From Bacteroidales bacterium (lineage in GTDB: Bacteria > Bacteroidota > Bacteroidia > Bacteroidales > UBA932): 35,381 bases of DNA. A model generated the notes under the pieces. That model worked only from the letters and a program-made list of their open reading frames with translations, was not told the DNA's origin and searched no databases. The position numbers and the translations under genes are program-made. This document shows positions 33,245 to 35,381 of the stretch, one piece after another (within the stretch, counting starts at the first letter, position 1; every line of letters begins with the position of its first letter). The stretch covers positions 1 through 35,381 of the forward strand of contig JAFTDJ010000042.1 in assembly GCA_017454265.1 (NCBI GenBank). Reading direction: 5' to 3'.

Positions 33245-33388
33245 CTAGTCCTCCCAAGTCCATTCATCGCCATCATTTACTCCTTCCAGGGGTGACTCGG
33301 CTATTAAACAATCGTAATCCGCAGCAAGCAATTCCGCTTCCGGGGAGAGGTAAGTCGTTTTCGACGGGTTGTGCCTGATAATCTCCAT
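33245..33388 (-). CDS. Small 47-residue protein upstream of the LRR lipoprotein
   Basis: An ATG at 33388 opens a frame MEIIRHNPSKTTYLSPEAEL, continuing to the acidic, Trp-rich end NDGDEWTWED, with TAG three bases before the LRR lipoprotein ATG. From memory, Bacteroidales often carry similar short proteins (conserved xPxxExL-like start, aromatic-acidic tail) directly upstream of fimbrillin-like or LRR lipoproteins; their role is not known to me. Tight spacing suggests translational coupling. Confidence 0.65.
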   Translation of the reverse strand: MEIIRHNPSKTTYLSPEAELLAADYDCLIAESPLEGVNDGDEWTWED

Positions 33389-33483
33389 ATTACATGCGTG
33401 CAGTCATCCCGGTAAAGATAGCTAATAATTTCGTGTTTATAAATAGCAAAAGCACATTATTTTACAGACGCCACAAAACAACA

Positions 33484-33526
33484 CCCCCCGCGCTTTACAG
33501 AGCAGGGGGCTTGCAATTCTAACCTA
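33484..33526. repeat. 43-bp palindromic repeat left of HEPN/MNT module 2
   Basis: It matches 26213-26255 at 42 of 43 bases, same orientation relative to the module. The match to 25743-25761 extends a further ten bases to its left. It ends 188 bases before the HEPN gene. Confidence 0.85.
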
Positions 33527-33676
33527 TTATTGGAACTCATTTCCGCAGCTCGCATAAAATCAATTAGTTACAAGGTTTTTGGCTTTTGTTTTGCAAAGAT
33601 ATTTCGAAGATTTTGCAGAAAAGATGTCTTTGAAAACAAGTCGATTTATCAACTGTAGTTACAAAACAATGGTACG

Positions 33677-33708
33677 TTTGTCAAAATGAATGAAATACAT
33701 TACCTTTG
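33677..33708 (+). promoter_or_regulatory. Promoter of HEPN/MNT module 2
   Basis: TTTG (33677-33680), 20-base spacer, TACCTTTG (33701-33708). The box ends six bases before the HEPN ATG, the same geometry as in module 1 although the surrounding sequence differs. Confidence 0.7.
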
Positions 33709-33714
33709 CATTGA

Positions 33715-34104
33715 ATGGATATTGATAAGGTAAAATACTGGACAGAGCTTTCCGATTACGATTGGGATACAGCTGAAGCAATGCTACGTACGCATCGCTG
33801 GCTCTATGTTGGCTATATGTGTCACCAATGCCTGGAAAAGATTTTCAAAGCCTATTGGAGCATGAAGAAAGAAGAGCCTGCCCCCTATTCGCACAACTTG
33901 ATCAATCTGGCTCAAAGCTGCGGGCTTGGACAGTTGCTGGATGGTAATCAGAAGGCTTTTGTTAGTGAAATGATGCCGCTTAATATTGAGGCTCGCTATC
34001 CTTCGTATAAACAAGCCATTGGAGAGTCTTTATCAGAAGACCGCTGCAAGGAGCTTCTGCAAAAGACCAAAGAACTGCAATTATGGGTAAAAACGAAGTT
34101 ATAG
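33715..34104 (+). CDS. HEPN-domain protein
   Basis: This 129-residue protein has the classical HEPN family layout: WTELSDYDWDTAEAML, MCHQCLEKIFKAYWSM, YSHNLINLAQSCGL, and NIEARYPSYK near the C-terminus. Unlike the HEPN of module 1, no Rx4-6H pair follows the conserved arginine (R94), so its chemistry may differ. It precedes its MNT partner and overlaps it by 22 bases. Confidence 0.9.
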   Translation: MDIDKVKYWTELSDYDWDTAEAMLRTHRWLYVGYMCHQCLEKIFKAYWSMKKEEPAPYSHNLINLAQSCGLGQLLDGNQKAFVSEMMPLNIEARYPSYKQAIGESLSEDRCKELLQKTKELQLWVKTKL

Positions 34105-34379
34105 ATGTTGTACGCCAGTACAAGGATTTGGTGGTCTCTGCTATGGGGCCTGCCAAGGTGTATCTGTACGGCTCCTATAGCAAAGGAACCGCCCATGAAG
34201 GAAGCGATATAGATGTGGCCATCGTCGTTCCTGAGGTTAAGGACGATTTTCTGAAAGCTTCCTCGCTCCTATGGTCTCTGACTTGGGATGTCAATACCCT
34301 GATAGAGCCTGTCCTCATCGACGCTCGTTATCCGTCACCCTTGTATGACGACATCCTTGCTTCCGGTGTAGCTATTTAG
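34083..34379 (+). CDS. MNT-type nucleotidyltransferase
   Basis: This 98-residue minimal nucleotidyltransferase has the motif GSYSKGTAHEGSDIDVAIVV (G30, S31; D42, D44). It is the probable partner and neutraliser of the HEPN protein before it. The gene order is the reverse of module 1, and the two MNT proteins share little beyond the motif, so the modules are not recent copies of each other. Confidence 0.9.
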   Translation: MGKNEVIDVVRQYKDLVVSAMGPAKVYLYGSYSKGTAHEGSDIDVAIVVPEVKDDFLKASSLLWSLTWDVNTLIEPVLIDARYPSPLYDDILASGVAI

Positions 34380-34431
34380 ACTCTCTTCCGGGCAGGATGT
34401 GGCAGTGGCAGTCGAATTCAGGAAGGGTCAT
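34372..34431 (-). pseudogene. 5' fragment of a PHP phosphatase gene, copy 2
   Basis: The frame reads MTLPEFDCHCHILPG and then RESK with a stop inside the end of the MNT gene. It is the same start as copy 1 but breaks four codons earlier, exactly where the 212-bp duplication ends. Confidence 0.7.
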
Positions 34432-34598
34432 TTCTCCAATTCCGGATCAGCGGCAAAGCGGTCAAGAAGCCGCTCAAAAGTATGCATAAGGTCTTCCAGC
34501 TCTTCCGCTTTCTCCGTAAGCACAGTCGTAACCCTGCGGAGGCGGTCATACGCCGCACTCATCAGGTTCACACGTGCATCAAGGGCATTACTTTTCAT
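34387..34598. repeat. 212-bp direct duplication, copy 2
   Basis: It has three mismatches to 27202-27413. Its outer end coincides with the coiled-coil ATG, so nnrD sequence was not copied. Its inner end lies eight bases after the MNT stop. Confidence 0.95.
34428..34598 (-). CDS. Small coiled-coil protein, copy 2
   Basis: This 56-residue protein reads MKSNALDARVNLMSAAYDRL at the N-terminus, with two replacements against copy 1 (Asp to Asn, Ser to Asn) and the same tail. Here it has no nnrD upstream, so it lacks its original transcription and may not be expressed. Confidence 0.5.
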   Translation of the reverse strand: MKSNALDARVNLMSAAYDRLRRVTTVLTEKAEELEDLMHTFERLLDRFAADPELEK

Positions 34599-34623
34599 TG
34601 TATTATTGCTATATATGGCTGTT

Positions 34624-34752
34624 TTACCACACCTTTGCAGATTCATACAGCACCTTCTTTTCTTTCTGAATCTCGTTTCCTCGAGCTATTGCCTTGGCAG
34701 ATTCTTCTGTTTTTCCCAAAGATGAATAAATAGATATTACGTAGTTAAAAGG
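34624..34752 (-). pseudogene. Possible 3' fragment of a TPR-like gene
   Basis: After a stop at 34753-34755 the minus frame stays open and reads YVISIYSSLGKTEESAKAIA, then RGNEIQKEKKVLYESA, ending TAA at 34624. The helical, TPR-like pattern suggests the tail of a longer protein. No start is present. The rest of 34756-34945 shows nothing I can support. Confidence 0.35.
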
Positions 34753-34945
34753 CTATGGGCGATTTTATCATCACTCCATAGAGTTAACAAAAATAAAAAA
34801 ACTTCTGAAACAAATTGTTGCTAGTTGTATCTTTTTAAGATATAGTCTTCTCCTCATTCGTTTTAGGGGCGTGGTAGTAATTATTCGGCATCTGTTTTAG
34901 CCTCACTGAAAGACTAAGAAGCTTGACACGCAGAAACAATTTACT

Positions 34946-35197
34946 CTACCGGCCAGATTCCTCTACTAAGTTATCTCCCTTCTCCTTGCGCTCGCCTAAA
35001 TAAGCGTACAACGTAGTCCGCCCCACCCCGGTTCTCTCCTTGATTTCCTTAACGGTGTACTGCTTGCTGTCATACATGGCCATAGCGTCTTTGATGGCCG
35101 CGGCATCTTTCTTGGGACGGCCACCGACACGGCCACGAGCACGGGCTGCAGCGAGGTTTTGCTCGGCAGTGGAGCAGCTGGCAACAACTACCCTCAT
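34946..35197 (-). pseudogene. C-terminal fragment of a serine recombinase
   Basis: The frame contains AEQNLAAARARGRVGGRPKK, then YTVKEIKERTGVGRTTLYAYL, the hinge and helix-turn-helix end of resolvase/invertase-type serine recombinases. The catalytic N-terminal domain (about 120 residues with the active serine) is absent, and the first ten codons (MRVVVASCS) are unrelated. A free DNA-binding domain could still be made from ATG 35197, but a remnant is more likely. Confidence 0.75.
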
Positions 35198-35255
35198 CCA
35201 AAGAATGAAGGAAGTTGTTCTAAAAACAGTGGTTTAACGCACGAGTCAGGGCTGT

Positions 35256-35381
35256 TTAATACAGGAAGCCAAAAAGCCAGAGAGGTATTTTATTTCCACG
35301 GCCGAACTCTACGTCGTCTATGGCGAGGAAACTGTTTTCGATGTCCTTGATTTGGTCAAAGCTCTTTCCGGCTCCTCCCAC
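35256..35381 (-). CDS. C-terminal end of an unidentified protein (runs off the window)
   Basis: The last 41 codons of a minus-strand gene are visible: GGAGKSFDQIKDIENSFLAI, then DDVEFGRGNKIPLWLFGFLY and stop. The tail recalls Bacteroidales ATP-binding proteins with a C-terminal nuclease-like domain (DUF4143 neighbourhood), but I cannot confirm this from 41 residues. Confidence 0.5.
   Translation of the reverse strand: MGGAGKSFDQIKDIENSFLAIDDVEFGRGNKIPLWLFGFLY

Larger units (their letters stand above)
33389..33714. other. Intergenic region between LRR operon and HEPN/MNT module 2
   Basis: This 326-base stretch is AT-rich and divergent. It holds the second 43-bp repeat and the module 2 promoter. 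The leftward promoter is not clear; the minus strand has TATCTTTA near 33416-33423, a weak match to TAnnTTTG. No reading frame is supported. Confidence 0.6.

Noticed and set aside
26406-34379. The two HEPN/MNT modules as copies of one another
   Set aside because: Gene order is reversed and the proteins share only family motifs; only the flanks are duplicated.

Overview
The window reads as a chromosomal segment of a gut-type member of the Bacteroidales (Bacteroidota), probably uncultured. The grounds are promoters of the form TTTG-N20-TAnnTTTG, almost no Shine-Dalgarno sites, SpII lipoproteins, a fimbrillin-like leucine-rich-repeat lipoprotein and housekeeping proteins of Bacteroidetes type. 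The species cannot be named from sequence reading alone.

Layout. (1) 1-849: a frameshifted small exported protein and two families of tandem repeats. (2) 850-6117, minus strand: alaS followed by one reading frame that fuses the lipopolysaccharide exporter permease LptG to methionyl-tRNA formyltransferase. (3) 6260-6975, plus strand: an antitoxin and PIN toxin pair. (4) 6955-19761, minus strand: a tightly packed nine-gene operon read as xseA, xseB, glgB, glycogen debranching enzyme, GT4 glycogen synthase-like enzyme, GH57 amylase, alpha-glucan phosphorylase, ribF and a serine-type sulfatase. The five middle genes cover synthesis, branching, debranching and phosphorolysis of glycogen. (5) 19840-21038: an HUH (Y1) transposase of the REP-associated type with REP-like palindromes on both sides. 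(6) 21088-25641, minus strand: YkvA-like protein and exported hydrolase, then ysxC, prs, a small membrane protein and der. (7) 25642-35381: an accessory region of gene fragments, two HEPN/MNT modules in opposite gene order, nnrD, a truncated MmeI-like restriction gene joined to a truncated dtd, a 1382-residue EF-hand/LRR/cyclophilin-like lipoprotein with a 47-residue leader gene, a serine recombinase remnant and the tail of an unidentified gene.

The most interesting structures are these. The two HEPN/MNT modules differ from each other but sit between the same flanks: a 43-bp palindromic repeat on the left and a 212-bp near-identical duplication on the right, about 7.2 kb apart, as if different toxin cassettes had been exchanged in one frame. 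Short palindromic elements lie in frame inside fmt, ribF (twice) and xseA, adding new peptide segments to essential enzymes; the xseA element has perfect 12-bp inverted ends. Six genes have a TAnnTTTG box ending only 5-7 bases before ATG, which suggests leaderless mRNAs. All functions are assigned by reading motifs; no database search was run.
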